Assembly (NCBI GenBank): GCA_917880885.1
Contig: OU862910.1
Coordinates: forward strand, 24,068,710 to 24,132,709
Reading direction: 5' to 3'
DNA length: 64,000 bases
Source: Limnephilus marmoratus
Lineage: Eukaryota > Arthropoda > Insecta > Trichoptera > Limnephilidae
The notes beneath the pieces were generated by a model that saw nothing but the letters and a program-made list of their open reading frames with translations, ran no database searches and was not told the origin of the DNA. Shown here in pieces: positions 20,401 to 35,400 of the stretch. Both the position numbers and the translations under genes were made by a program. Positions within the stretch are counted from its first letter, which is position 1. Each line of letters starts with the position of its first letter.

Positions 20401-23400
20401 TTGACGAATCACATATTACCGAATTCATCTTCCCGCTCTGCGCCCCACTGTAGTTGGTTTCTTCCCCTCACCTTTATGTTCTGGTCTATTAATATTCATA
20501 TGTCTATGGGCAGTCCAGAGTGTTGACTCACCAATATCATGATCATAAATCTGGGAAGTACTCGCCATCATTGGAATTGACTGGAGGTCGTCCAGGAATT
20601 TTTTTGAATTTGAATCCATTTTTTGGAATTTTGGAACTTGTCATGCATCTGGATGGGCCTTTTGGCTGCTAGCCAATGTTCTGCAGACGACTCAATCTCA
20701 CGATGTGAGGCTCTTTTTGAAAACGAGTTTTCTGCAAACTACGCCAATCATTCTACAACTACGCTACAACCCATAACGGTTTCACACCATCAACCTATTT
20801 TACTTGAGTAAGACATTTTGGCCAGCCAGTGTTAAATTGAGAATGTCTTTTAATGCTACTATTATTTTGTATTTCAAATATCTTCTTTAACCTCTCCACG
20901 AATATGGCCGAAATGTCAGGGGAAGGAAGCACTTTTCTTGTATAGACTTATTTTTTTTCGATGTTGTTTTATTTTGGTGGATTGATGTCGATGACGTTTT
21001 AATTCAAAATATGATACATATTATTTTTAGTTAATCTATGATAATTTTAAAAAAAAAATAATTAAAAAATTAACCAAAAAAAAAAACTCACTCCTAACAT
21101 ACAGTTTTGTTCGCCAAAACTCACTCGCGGAGAGGTTAAATTTTGAACAAATAACCAAACCCTTACTTGCAGTTGTATTTGCCATATTAGTAGAGTTTGT
21201 ATTACTCAAAAATGGTATTCAGTATTTCGAAAATGTAAATTGTTACCACATAATTCCACGGTAACAGAAAGACTAAAATGATGTAGGTACAACTTACCCC
21301 ACCAAGTGAGAGCCACCTATTGCAGAGACTGGAGTACCAATTTTTGGTTTTGGAATGGATGTGAGTGCTCCTAGCCTGTTGAGTTATGGGATCTGATTCA
21401 TCACCGAGGACTGATCCGCTCAGCGGTGGTGGAGGGCCTGTTGGTGTGGACGAGGAAGTCTGTAAGAAAAAAATTTAAGATGGTTACAAATAATAATTTC
21501 TTTATTATTTTCTTTTCTCGTTCTTCAGTTGGGTTGGGGACGAACCACTTCGATAAGGCGCTTCCAGGGTCCCTGTCCTGTGCTACTTCAACGGTCTCTT
21601 AGTTCACTGCAAGTCCAACAGATAATTGGGCATTGATAATAATTTATCTGTTCATATTTCACATAACGGGCAACATAACGATCTACTTACTGATTTAACC
21701 CCTAAGGCTAACTTGTTCGGTTTTCGGAATTTTTTTTTCCAAAGAAATTTTTCTTTTAGAAATCATTCTATCTCCCTTACTATCATGGTTAGAAAAATAA
21801 TCTAACAGTGTTATAAAGAAAAACACCACGCTTTATATTCAAATCTAAAAACTAACCGCTAAATAATTAAAATATACAACTTTATGAAACCAAAGTTTCC
21901 AACCGCAATTTGAGAAAAATATGAAACGTTAGGAATTTTTTATTAATTATTTTTACATGAAATGACAAAAAAGTGAGTTGGTGATAATGTTTAAAAAACG
22001 TTTGCCTAATAAAAAATGTACACGTTTTTATTTTTTTTCATTAGGGGTCGTCCATTAATCACGTGATGTTTTTTAGCAACTTTTTAACTCCCCCCACCTC
22101 CCCCTCCCCTGGTGATATGTGGTGAGGTTTTAGACTACCACCCCCCTATAACCAAAACATGTGTATTTTTTTAGTACAAAGTGTATTGAAATTTTCAGAA
22201 TATTATTGAGCGTTCAACGAAAAATAAATACACGTGATATCTCATTACACCCCCCCCCCCCTCGTGATATTTCGTGATTTTTTTCCGAACCCCCCCCCTC
22301 CTTTCGAGCCTCATGTGATTAATGGACGACCCCTTATCAGTTATTTTAGTTAGAAAAAACATAAGGTGATCCATTTTTAAAACTTTTTTGTGTTTGCATT
22401 AAAAATTTTTATATTTCAAAAATTATGTTTATTTCGAATTACATAATTTGAAAGTGATTTGAAAATGAAAACTAGATCACCTTTCAAAATTAATTACTTT
22501 TTAGTTTTCGGATGCATTCAGAAAAAATCCATTTATTTGGATTTTATTGCAAAGTGGAAATATCTGACAAAATAGGACCGAGGCCTGAGGAGTGGCTCAC
22601 AATGGCTCACCTTGGTTACGAATCCGGAGATTGCGGGTACAATTGCGGCACCTTCCAGAGTGGACTCTGGTGAGAGACCACCATTCAGAATCGAACGATG
22701 CTTGAAGTGGCTTTAGTCATGTTTGGTGATCAGATCTAATTACCAGGTACTTCCCCACCTTCTTCCTACACCTCCCCACTTCAGCCTCACAACATACCTC
22801 ATTTAAGGATGCCATGGTCAAACTGTCTAGACTGTTGGGAGCAGTTGGGACTTTGTGCGGTACTCACTTTAAAAAAATGCTAAGAAAATTATTATTATAA
22901 TAATGGAGTTTAGTACATACAGCAAGATTCTTGTGCCGAGTCCTTTCCGGAAACAAAACATCCAAATCATTTGTAGTTGAACCATAAGGTCCGCCAGTCA
23001 AGGGCGATTCGTCTTGAGAAGGTTGTTGAGATTGGGATTGAAACCTGGATCATACATATTACTATTATTGCAAAGTTAATTAGTTATTAGAAGATCATAA
23101 ACGGCATTACCATTTAAATTAGGTATGAAATGCGAGTGCAGAACTATAGGCTTACCTCAATTCTCTCTTATGCTGCAGATCGAAAGTTTGCGCGAGGGCG
23201 AAGTAGGAATAATCAATGCAGGCGTAGGTTATCAGGAAAGGCATGGTGACAATGGGAGCAAGTCTGTTGATGTCGCCAATTAGAATGAACGTTATGGTCA
23301 CAATGGCTACCACACCCATTGCAAATATAGGAACTCTGTTGGGACCGCGCTGTGAAAAAAAGAACAACTCATTGAAAACACATATTAGAAGAAGTTACAA

Positions 23401-26400
23401 ATAGAATAAGCCTGACAATTAATAAAAGAATCATTATTGACAATTAACGTAGATTCGGCGATCGTTCATAACCATTTTTTTCACTTTTTCCACGTTTTCA
23501 TCGATTGTTGATGTGCTGGGGCGTCTGGGGCATTTGTCATCTTATGGCCTTCTTGGAAATGCTTATACCACTCGTAAACCCTTGTTTTACTCATAGCAGA
23601 CTCACCATAGGCCTTTGTTAATATTTCACACACTTTGTTACACTTCATTTAATTTTTTATGCAAAATTTCATACAAATTCTTTGATCCATTTAAAAAAAA
23701 AACAAAAATCGCCGAGCTCATAAAAACAAGTCTAACCTTAGCGGCTGCCACAGACAAACTAAACAATGAATACAGCTGAAGATTTAATCATACTTCAGGG
23801 GCATGTATAATAACAACAAAAAATTGGAAAATCGGACTCTCCAAATCCGCGAAATTTAAAAATTCCCATTACTTTTTGAACAACCAACATACATTAGCTC
23901 CACGCAGGAGGCCCTGAGGAAAAGAAATCCTCCAGGAGAGTCTAATAGGAGAGGAATTTCAGGGAAGGAAAAATGAGGATTGGTGGGAATCTGGGGGTCA
24001 ACGTGACGGATGAATCCATTCCTCCGATTGTGGTGCAAGGCGATGGGTCGAGACAGTCCGGCTGGAGACTTCAAAAGGTCACATTTGCTTTTTAGAGAGA
24101 GATCAGACGAGTCATACATCAAAATTTTGCTTGGGGAACACAGTTTATGGTTTATAGATAACGAACTGAACGGAGACAGCAGGAGATCGACAGAAGTGGA
24201 GACGTTTCTCAGAATGATTTTAAAGAATTCTAAATAAACTTTAGACAGTTCTACTTACACCTCTCCCTAAAATTCCCAGTCCAGGAATGACATTCTCATT
24301 GGCTATACTCTGTAGTACTCTTGGCGTTCCATACATGGCCCCCAAACAGGAGCTCATGGAACTGACGTATAGTCCTGCCAACAGTAGGACCTTCACGGCA
24401 GACACTTTTGCAGTAAGGAAGGAATCATCCAGTAAAGCTGATCTCGTGCATGTTCCTCCAAGAGTTACAATAAAAACCAGGTATAGGAAGGTTCTGGAAA
24501 AGAGAGGAGAACATGGTTAGTTATATGTAATTAATTGAAATTGTGTTAACCACTCAGGTATTTTGCGATTGTGCAGTTTTTTATCTTAAACGAAGTGTCA
24601 GATTTATAAAAACTTTGTGTTATTTCCGCTTCGCAATTAAAACTCTATAAATGAAACATTTCTGAACGTAGCCGAATACTAAAAATTGTTTTTGAAAGGA
24701 TATGAAATAAGCTTTCAAATTGTTATTTTACAAATAAATATTAACATTTGTAAATATTAAAATTTTGAATGCAAACATAAAAAAATGTAAAAATGACTCG
24801 ACGTGATGTTTTTATGTGAAAACGGTACTAAAATCATGAATTATGTAAAAAAAAACCACTTATTCTACTGTATAAATGTATAATAAACAATTTTGTCACC
24901 TCACTTCTTTACCATTTTATTCAATAATATTTAATAAAAAATTAACTGATGTCTAACGGCACCTAGGCGATTTGGCGGGTGAAAACTGTTTCCACAAAAT
25001 AAGTCTTTTTTATGTACTTCTGTGAACAACTTTGAATAGAGATGTGAAGCTTGATTCAATATGGAACTTTTTGTTTTAGGGTTGTCACTAGAACAATAAT
25101 GGAATTACAACGATTTCTGTAGGAACACATGCGCTAGCGTGAAAACACGCTTATTGTACTTGACTGCAATTGTTATATTGTCATATAAACACACTTACGG
25201 GTCGGAGTGGTTAAAAGGATTAGAGCATGTGTCTTATAAGTTTTTTCAAGGGTCGGGAAATTATAAACCTTTAATGTGGGAAAACCTTAAGCATATGCGG
25301 GTTCCAAAATAGGGACCGAAAATACTTTTCTTGGGAACCTCGTAATGCAGGGATGGCCAGAGCATTGAAAAAATACCTTCGCGATTGACCGCTCGATATA
25401 TAATATATTGTTATATTCTGTTAAGTTAGGTATTATTTTATACTCAACAACTTTAGTTCTGTGGGGGACTTCTCAATAATTTCAGGTTCAAGATAACAAA
25501 CTGGTTTATTATGGGTTTATGTATTTACAATAATAGAGCTGCAAGTCAGACGACCTGTCTACACTAGAGGGGAATTGACTCTGACGGACTCGCTCGCTAG
25601 AGCTTGTCTCGCCGACACTTATCTACAAGGGTACCCCTGTCGGCCATCGATAGAAGTACTTTCGCTGCTGACATCACTTAGAAGCTTTTTCAATACATTA
25701 CACATTCCTATATTGGACTATTTCTTATTCACAACTTACTTATTATCCACCCATAGTCCATAGAATCACAGATATACCTAGACACAGGTCCGTGTATCTT
25801 ACCCCACACAGACAGAGAAACTTAGGTCATTTAAATAAGGCATGAGCCCAGACAATATAATGTTCACTGAGAGTCTACCCCATTCATTTATAAGACCAAA
25901 TCAACAATTGGCACATCATTGGACATTATTTAAAATTGCATGTATGAGTATAATTATTTTGAATGTGAAATAATAAAAAATCAGGTAAGTGGATCCTATC
26001 GCCAAATTCCTTTAACATAAATGCAGTCAGAACACGAGAGTGGTTTATTTCAGCTACGAAAGTGCGCTTTTAAACTTTCATAAACATGATTAGTTGCTAT
26101 TGGACTCTACTTTGAATACGAAAGTGTGATTATAAATCCAATTTTCGTTATTGCTAAAATAATGAAAGTGTGATAAATGCATATTTTGTGAAAATTGCTG
26201 CATTTTGGAAAATAAATTTAATGCCTTACAAATCTTTCTGAACCAAAAACATTGTAATGATGCAAACATTATTTGAAAAATATCAATATCTTGGATGAAC
26301 GATTAATAGATTTAATGAGTATGTATTGAGTAGATGAGTTTAAGAGTAGTGTACCCAGTGGAAATAGCTGCCAAGGATCCGTTGGGAATATTGGTGGAGG

Positions 26401-29400
26401 GAGCGCGCAGATCCCCGCTCATGTTGATGCCAGCGAGGATGCCGGTGACGGTGGGGAAGAACACCCCAAACACAGTGAACCAGGTGTAGCCGTCATGGTA
26501 TTCGGACCATGTGTTGTTTACCATGTTGCCACTGAGCCAGCCGTCGAAACCGCTCTCTGCAAAATTAAATTAATCATGTTTCGGATTTTAGAAGAGCTAA
26601 TCATCTGTACTTTAAAGCAAAATGAAAGAAAAGTATTAAATAATTAATTAACCTCAGCAGGTGTAGACAGAGGATGGACTGCCATGCAATACTGTCTTGG
26701 CACACTTATTACTTCAATCATTCATATATTCAACATAGGTATGTAATGTTTATGTCTTTTACTACTTATAATATATTAGATATATTATTTATTTTTTATA
26801 TTGCAGCTCACTAGCGCATCTCTCAAGGCCTATGTCATCTTTAGGGATGCTGTGTGGAGGGTATTTTTAAGGAAAGGAAGGAGAGGAAGTTCTGGGAAGG
26901 AAAAAGGCATGAGGGGTGGATAGGAATTTTAATCGATCTCTCCCATTGCGGTGCATGGCGATTGGTCGAGAGAGTTCTGCTGGAGAGGTCAAAGGGTCTC
27001 TCTAATCCAGTCTCTCCCGAGTTGGCCCACCACACAGTTGGCCCACCACATAGTATGTGGGCAGATACATCCACCGCCAAGACCTAAGCAAACCTCGCCC
27101 CATGAACCTGGGTATCTCTGCAAAGTAACCAATAGTAGAGAACCTCTTGGAGTGACCTACGGCAGAAGTGTTGGTTATCCAATAAATGGTTCCCGAGGCG
27201 GCGGTACCCATTTCCGCCCCATCAAACATATTGAACTTTGAGTAACAATATTATAATATGATTTTTCAAAGGGTCATAAAGAGATAAATCAATATTTTTC
27301 GGAAGGGCGAAAACAGTGTACAAAAAATTGTGTAAATAATTTTACTTTCAACAAAAGAAGAAAAAATACATGAAATTAAAAAAAAGAAGATATTTACCGA
27401 TGTTGTTCTCATTCATACAAAATTTTAACCGCTTTTGTACACCCAAAAAAAATAACAATTTGTCACTTGAAAAAAACTGTTGATAAAATAACAATGTAAA
27501 AATGAAAAAGAAAAATTATTGATTGTAGATGGCAATATGTATATTTGATTATTTTCAAAGTTGCTAACCTGGAACCACGTGAACAAAGGAGCCGACAGAG
27601 AAATCAAGTGCCGCCAACAGCAAGATGAGCAGCAGTACGAACTGCAGCTTGACGACCCACTTGACACCGGCCACGTTAATGGTGCCCAGCAGCAGCACGG
27701 CGCTTCCGGCGAATGCCCTCGCCACCCACACGCTCTCCCCCTGCCCCACCAGGCCGGCCATGGACTCGCCAAAACCAAGCACATTTAGGGCACATCCCAC
27801 GGCCTGCAAACAAGTATTATAAAAACATAATTATGACAATTTGATTTCATATGGGTTCATACAGGATGAATTCATCGACCTTAAACCTGCGCATGCATAA
27901 AGAGGGGGAATGTCACTTCCAAATTCCACCTGGAATGCTTCTGAAGGTCATTTTGTTTGCGCTGTACAAGCATGTGTGCAGTACTTTTCAGCCTACCTTG
28001 CCTAGACTTGCTATTGTCTCACAAGCGCAAGATAAAATGTGGTGAGTGAAAAACACTTATGTTTCGCGTAAATTCTTAGTTCAAATGTTATTCATGTATG
28101 ACAAAGAGAGGCATTCAAAGAATATGTGCGTATTAACAAAATAAACGGTAGGACCAGGCAGCGTTTTCATATTCAAAAGTTCCGTCGAATATTACTTCTA
28201 GGCAGACTAGAGTAGGGGGTCTCGGTGCATGACGGATTTTGGGGTTTCAAGTGATCAAACTATTATAGAGCAGTGACAATTTGCAAACAGCGATTATTTA
28301 TGTTGTACCCGTTGTCAGTACTGATTTGTATGTTATTTTACCACAAGCATATAAATAAATACGAGTGATTAGACAATTTTATTTATTTATTTAAATTTTA
28401 TTATTTTAAATAGTAAAGTTTAGTTATTGACAGCAATGGCTTCATAATATGGCTATTATGCGCTCAGACACTGTACTCTAGTAGGCCTTGCATTCTAAAT
28501 CTTCAGGTGGAAAAAAAATTGTTAATTAATAATTATAAGAATTTGCTTGCATTTACAAATGAAATTGTAAATGCAAGCAAAGTAATGTAAACATTTTTGT
28601 CGAGTAATGTAAACATTTTTTCATCACACACGAGGGCATTTTGGCACTTAATGCAATTTACTTAGAGGTAGTACAAAAACTTACGCAAAGGGCGGCATTT
28701 TAGTACTAAAACCACGAATAAACTAAAATTTAGTAATAATTCTACTAAACTAGAACTAAAAAACTGTGGTAAACACTACAATTGACTTGATTTTGGCTTG
28801 CCACTTTGAGATTTCACCCAACAATTATTGTATGGGTGTAGGAAGTACAACATATTGTGCTCTTAAAAAACTAGTTCAAGACTGATACTGTGAGTTAATT
28901 AATACAATTCGTAATGTATTTACAAAGTTTGCAAGACTTTTGAAAAGATTATGATCAATGACGTTATATAAATAGACTCGCCATAGTCTCACATACTCGC
29001 AAAATAATGTGACAAGTAAGCAACACTCTTTTGTTTTCAGCGGTTTTCAGTAATTTCTTAATTCAAAAGTTCTTCATGTTTTAAAAAGATATGCTACTTC
29101 CACACCGAAGCCAAACTTCCAACTCGAAATTCCAACGCACAAACTACCCTTCTACACAATCGTCCGAAAGTTTGAAGTTGTAAGTTGGCCTCAGTGTGGC
29201 CGTACCATAAGACAATCAAAGAATGTGTGTTTTTTCTCTAATGACGCACAAAATTGTCGGACGGGGAACATGAAAATTAATTGTATTGCTTAAAATAATC
29301 GATAATAATAAGTAATTTGTGTGTACATATAAATAAAATGTTATTTATTCACTTTTACTACTGTTTGCCGTGTAATGGAAACATTTTCTCATCACACAGG

Positions 29401-32400
29401 AGGGCATTTTGACGCTTTTTAAATGCAATTTTCCTACTAGTAAGACAGGACCTTACTCGAGGAGTGACAGTTTAGTACTAAAGTACTGGAAATCGAGACC
29501 AGTACAATTGCCTTGCTTTTGGCTTCCCACTTTGAGATTTCTACCCCGCATCTACAAAATATTTAAAATTATTCACTCCGAATTAGATTGTTGCGAACTC
29601 CTGCATCTCATTGACTTTAAGGTACCAACTCGAGCGACAAGGCAAAAAATATTATTCTGCAACAATAATTCTCTAACCAACTACCACACACATGCATCAA
29701 TTTCTCGACTACACACACTAGGGAACAAATTCACCTCAAATATCGATGTATTTAATACAAGTTTACCGTTATTCAAGAAATATCTGAAAAATATTTTTAT
29801 GTAGAATATTTTGATACCTAAGGAGCATCACGTAGGGTATATCGCATATATAATAAATAATAATAATAATAATATTTATTTCGCATAAAATTATACAATG
29901 AAACATATGTGGAAACTTTGACTAGCCAACTAGGAATGGATCCTGTTTTAGGCCAGTCAAATTGACAAATTTAGTTCATATCATAATTTCATATTACATT
30001 GATAAATTATATACATATTATTTATTGAATGAAACAAGTGTTACGATTAAATTCCTCGTAGAAGCTTTAGTTAATAACTACAATTTTGAACTCATAAAAA
30101 AAAGAATAAGAGAAGAGAAAAAAACAATGTCTTAAAGTACAGATTTAGTATCGAATGCTTGTTTAACAATAGATAAATGTTTGGACATGTGAATCGCTAG
30201 CAAAAATTGAGAATCGAGACCAGCTTCAAGTGTGATGACAAAATCCATATTATAATTAAAGTTGATGTTTAAACATGATTACAAAAAATAAGTATAATTA
30301 ACGTGAGTGACGTATCCCTCAACTTTACGAGCGGGTAAAGAAACTCAAAAAGAATGTGACTCGAAAAGGATGCAGCAAATGAATAAAAACAATTTGTATA
30401 TAAATATGTCTTAAGTTAATGTATAAATAGTGACATGAGAAAGGGGTTGATAACCAATTGTATTTATTTCCCTTTCCTTGCGTCATTTTTTCATCCTACT
30501 AAGATATTTTCCCTTAGAGCACTTAATATAAAATAAAACAGGTAAAGTAAGTAAAATCCAGATGGTAATAATAAAAAGAAAGATCACCGCAGGAGATGAA
30601 TGTAGAACAATGGGAATATATTTGTGTATTTCTATATTAATCTACAATGTAAAAACTTATTAACGTTTTCTTTTTATGTATCTTGCATTTTGTCACGTAT
30701 TATTCAGTCACCTGTAAATTTTGTAATTACTAACATACCTACTAGTTTATTTCTAAGCCATTTACAACTTAGAAACTTTCTCTTTTATTGTAATGCACTA
30801 TCTTTCCTTAAATTTATCTGTCTACCTACCTTTCATATGATGTTTACTAGTTATATTTTTATAGTTTATCTTTTTTATTCGAAAAAACTGTCTCTGTATT
30901 ATAAACTTGTCATGTTTGTAAAAGTAAAAGCCCATCAGGGCGTTGAAAATTAATTAATAAAAAAATAAAAATAACGTCTTTGATCATAATCATGATATTA
31001 TTCTGCAAAATAATATTTTTCCTTCTTTTGTTTTAAGTGTAAATAAAGTTCAAAATTAGAAAAAAAATATTGCCAGTAGGTTACTTCGCATGTGGTACCT
31101 ATATCCAACATATAAAATAAATTTAAAAGGAATGTGTATTTTTCTTTATCTTTTCCAAATATAAAACTATTTTAGAAAGCTAAAAAATTGGCGGTGGCAT
31201 AAACATGAACTAAAAAGCTTTATCCTTTATATTTTAATCTGACAACCACACCTACTGTTGTAATGTCGCAGAGTGCCCTCACTTTTTACCCACTTACATG
31301 TGACTTGTGACGTACTGTAATTTGAATGTCAACTTCAGTTGTATTATTAAATAACAAAAGCAAATATTGCAGTACCTGTCCAAAGCAGTAAAGCAGTCCA
31401 AGAGAGCCACCGAATCTGGATCCGAGCGTGTGGGAAAGTAAAAAGTAAACTCCCCCACTCTCTATCCGACACCGCTCACAGATCCCAACAGCAGATAATA
31501 CTGACACCAGTGCAACAAACACTAAAAACAACAAATAATGTGAGATAATAACAAATAAAAATAAAATTACCAGAAAATTTTAAATGAATTTGGATCTTAT
31601 TTTGAATTGAATTTGGGGTAAGTACTGTACACAAATATTTTCCTTCCATATTTGAATATGTTCTATTCTTCGACATAAAATGTTCATAACCAAAGCAAAT
31701 TGGTTGGTTTCAAGTTTTGACAGAATTTAGGAGGGAAAATGGTTGGAGGTTTGATAACAATAATTTGTGAAGTACGATTTTTTTTTTAAAGAAAGACAAA
31801 TATTCCCGGGTTACGAATAACCCAACAATGTTTGAAATCTCCTACTACCACCACACTAAGCGGAAAATGTTGCTTGTGTCTGATGGAGGACTTAGCAAGC
31901 CAAGGAATCGAACATGCGACGCCCTGGTGGGACCCAAACGCGATGCCCACTCAGCCACTGAACGGTTCTTTGTAATATATATTGGTAATAATTTGTGTGA
32001 TATTCGGAAGACATTATTTTATTATTTATGCATTGAACCGCTTACTCGTTAATATGGAATATTTTTTATTCAAATAGTTAGATTTAGCTTTATTACGAAA
32101 AGTGAGTATTTATGTCGGGAGAGACACAAAACATGTAAAAAATATGCATTTAACATTTTAATTTTGTTAAAATTAATTCACTTACGCGGTAACCTTTTTT
32201 ATATTTATCATTTTTATTTAATACTTCATAGACAATCAATCAATGCTGCCAATCATAGAAAAAATATTATTGCCATGTAAAACAATAATTTATTCATGTT
32301 ATTAAAGTGAATGCATTATTGACAAGTCTGTACCTGTATTTATAATAGCAGAACACGGAATGAAATGTACTAGAATAATTACACATCCCCGCTAGACAAA

Positions 32401-35400
32401 CCCTGCTTTGCCAAACAAACCATTAAAAACCTGGGATGTATATCTAAATTATGATGACTTGCAGCTTTCATAGTTTGAACCTCAATCCAATAATTCGAAG
32501 TAGGTACTTTTTTGTTTTTATTTTGACGAGAATTTATTTTATAAGATAGGTACTTCTGACAAATTATGTCATATTTGATTGTCTATTGGTTAAAAAAGGA
32601 TAATATTTTAATAATATTCCGTATTATCCATGCATATCCGTTTATCGAAATTCGTCAACACAAACGTTCCATATTATCCGTGAGGTGAACTAAATGCATT
32701 TTTACCATTATTTTTAATCAAACATAAGAACCGTGCATGTAAGTACCGCAAATTCATAAAAAAATATTATTTCAGAAAATATATTATTCCAATATATAAA
32801 TTTATCAATAGTAGATAATAAATGGAGCTCCAAACTTTTAATGGTATGATTTAAATACTCATATACAGGGTTGCCATCTGTCCCAGTATATCGAGACTGT
32901 CACTGTTATCGAGCCCACTTCCCTGTGTCCCGACAAAATCTATTATGGACTCATTTAAACCAACACAATGCACCAACGCTGTTTACTAATGAAAATTTTC
33001 ATTTTCCTAATGTGAGTGGTGATGTGTGACCGGAGTGACGGCGCACAGTGACCGAGTTTGTTCGGCATATTTTTATTTTCTGTGTACCTACACCCCCCTT
33101 CCCGACGAGAACGTAGCCACTCATGGCAACCCTACTTTATAAAAATTAATATTAAATAAAGTATGAAATAGTTATGTCGTTACTTTTATGGGTTTCATGC
33201 ACAACCAATAAAATTAAGTGTCATAAGACTTAAATAAAATTCAAGTGTAAATAAAAAAAATTCTACGCAACGAGAAATATGCAGTAACACATTTCATTCT
33301 TCAAAATATTTATTTTTACGCACTCAAATTTTATATTTCAAAACGAATTAAATGTTTTAAAAATAGAAATATCAAAATACCTGTAAAAAGAACAATGAGG
33401 ACTGCATTCACAACTCCAGCCTGTCCCACTATCCAACCAGATCTCAAGAACACAATTACTCCAAAGATGTTGATCATGCATGATGTGAACACTCCGTCCC
33501 ATGTTCCAAACAGAACTGGTTGGGATATGAAGAAATTCGACCTCCACCACGGTACATCACCCTGAAAAAAGTAAATCAATTAAGTATTCAAATATGGGTA
33601 CCACCATTGACAGATCCACAATGAAAATAAGAACTACAGATGTGAATGCACGAACTTAAATATTTAAAAATTTTGACAATGCAACTCTCGGTGTCTGGAG
33701 CAAGGGCGATGGTCGAACAGTGTGTTCGTGTGCAGCACTGGCAAATTATAATGTCTAAATTTACTTACCGAAGACTAAAAAATCTCTAATTTAATTTCTC
33801 TAATTTAAATCTACAGAATCTCTAATTTAATTATTTCAAAATATTAGTTACCAATATACTGCTACGAATATTAACAGGGAGAACGCTTTTAATCTCCCAT
33901 AGCGCGGCCGCCGAGCGCCCTCGTATCGGCCGCATTGACGTGCATTCGCTTCGCAAACGAACCAAATCATGTTTTTGTATGGGATATTTAAAACATCGAA
34001 AGCTCGTCGATTTCGCTATTTGTACCAAAATTTGGCCCGAATCAGTGTGCCACCCACCCAACATAATCCGATCCTTGCTGAAGTTTACCGATTGACCATG
34101 AACCATGACCCAAGGTGACACGAATACAATCGAATTTCAGCGTAGATCATAGATCAGTTTGCGTCTAGCGCAATCTAGCAGCGCGCATTTGGCCCGTGAC
34201 GTGATAATTGTCATTGTTTTGTTTTTTTTTAATATTAATTGTATTAAATACCAATAACCTAATTTATTAATATATAATTTTATTACAAAAATGAGTGCAA
34301 CCAGTGTTGAATATATAAAAGGAAATAACAGTTTGTTTGAAAATAAATTATAGTCTGTCAAAAAAGAGTAGAAAATATAAAAACTGGAAGTACTAAATTT
34401 GTAGACTGGCAACACCAATTTAACTGTCAAATATTTTTTTGAAGTGCAATGTCACTGAATGTATAGAACACAGTAAACCACATTTTAAAAAACATTTTTT
34501 CTTCATGACATAAATTTGATTAAAAGGTGATTTATAAAGCGATTTGCTTTAATTTAATTTAACATAAATTTGAATTTAACAATAGATAGAAAGGAAGAAT
34601 CACTAATGGTGAGTTTAGTTATACTACTTTTAGATCTGAATGAGTTAAATATATTCAGATCTAAAATTAAGGACATGATCTAAAGCCCAGGCAACGCTAG
34701 GTACTTTATCTAGTATTAAATAAATATGAGCAATTTCTAAACTGTGCTTTATATTTTATTACATTGTAGTTATTCTTCATTATGTTAAAAGAAAATTTCA
34801 AAGGTATAATAATAATATACCTATATGCAATTCTAATTTTGAGATCGGCGAGTATCTATACTGCAATGAAAAAATATTTTTTCCACTATTATGCCTTTTT
34901 AATTTTTTATAAAAATGTAGGTTACACAGCTTTACTTTAACACCATGAGTTATGTGTTGAGTATTGCCATTTGATCAACAGTGGCGCCCTCATATATTTT
35001 CTACTCTTATTTGACAAACTGTAATAATAAAAAATTCCTACTAAATAATTTTTTTGTCATAAATAGGTACGGTCATTGTCAGTGAACCATCATATTCTCA
35101 GGGCAGCGGCCGCCACTGATCTGGAGTATAATATAATTTATTATATCGTGTCATTCACAATCAGTGTCTAAGGCAAATTTTTCAATTTCGCTGAGATAAT
35201 TATTTCTAAAAAGTGAGTGGAGCGTACAAGCACTATCTCAAAGAAAGAATAAAAGTTTCATTGAAACTGAACCCGTTCCATTAACATTTAACCGCAGGAA
35301 TGCCGTTCGTGCACCGGTGTGTTTGAGATTTTACACGCGATTTTGACCCTTATGTATAAAGAAAGTGTATGAAGAATACGGTCAGAATCGCTTGCTCTAT

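Noticed and set aside
27425..27822. Several long overlapping open frames on both strands
   Set aside because: They are shadows of GC-rich SLC12A8 exon 4 (27803-27569); only the frame that continues across both splice sites is real.
31900..31970. A tRNA-Ser-like gene
   Set aside because: Box motifs match, but the acceptor stem does not form; treated as a SINE head.
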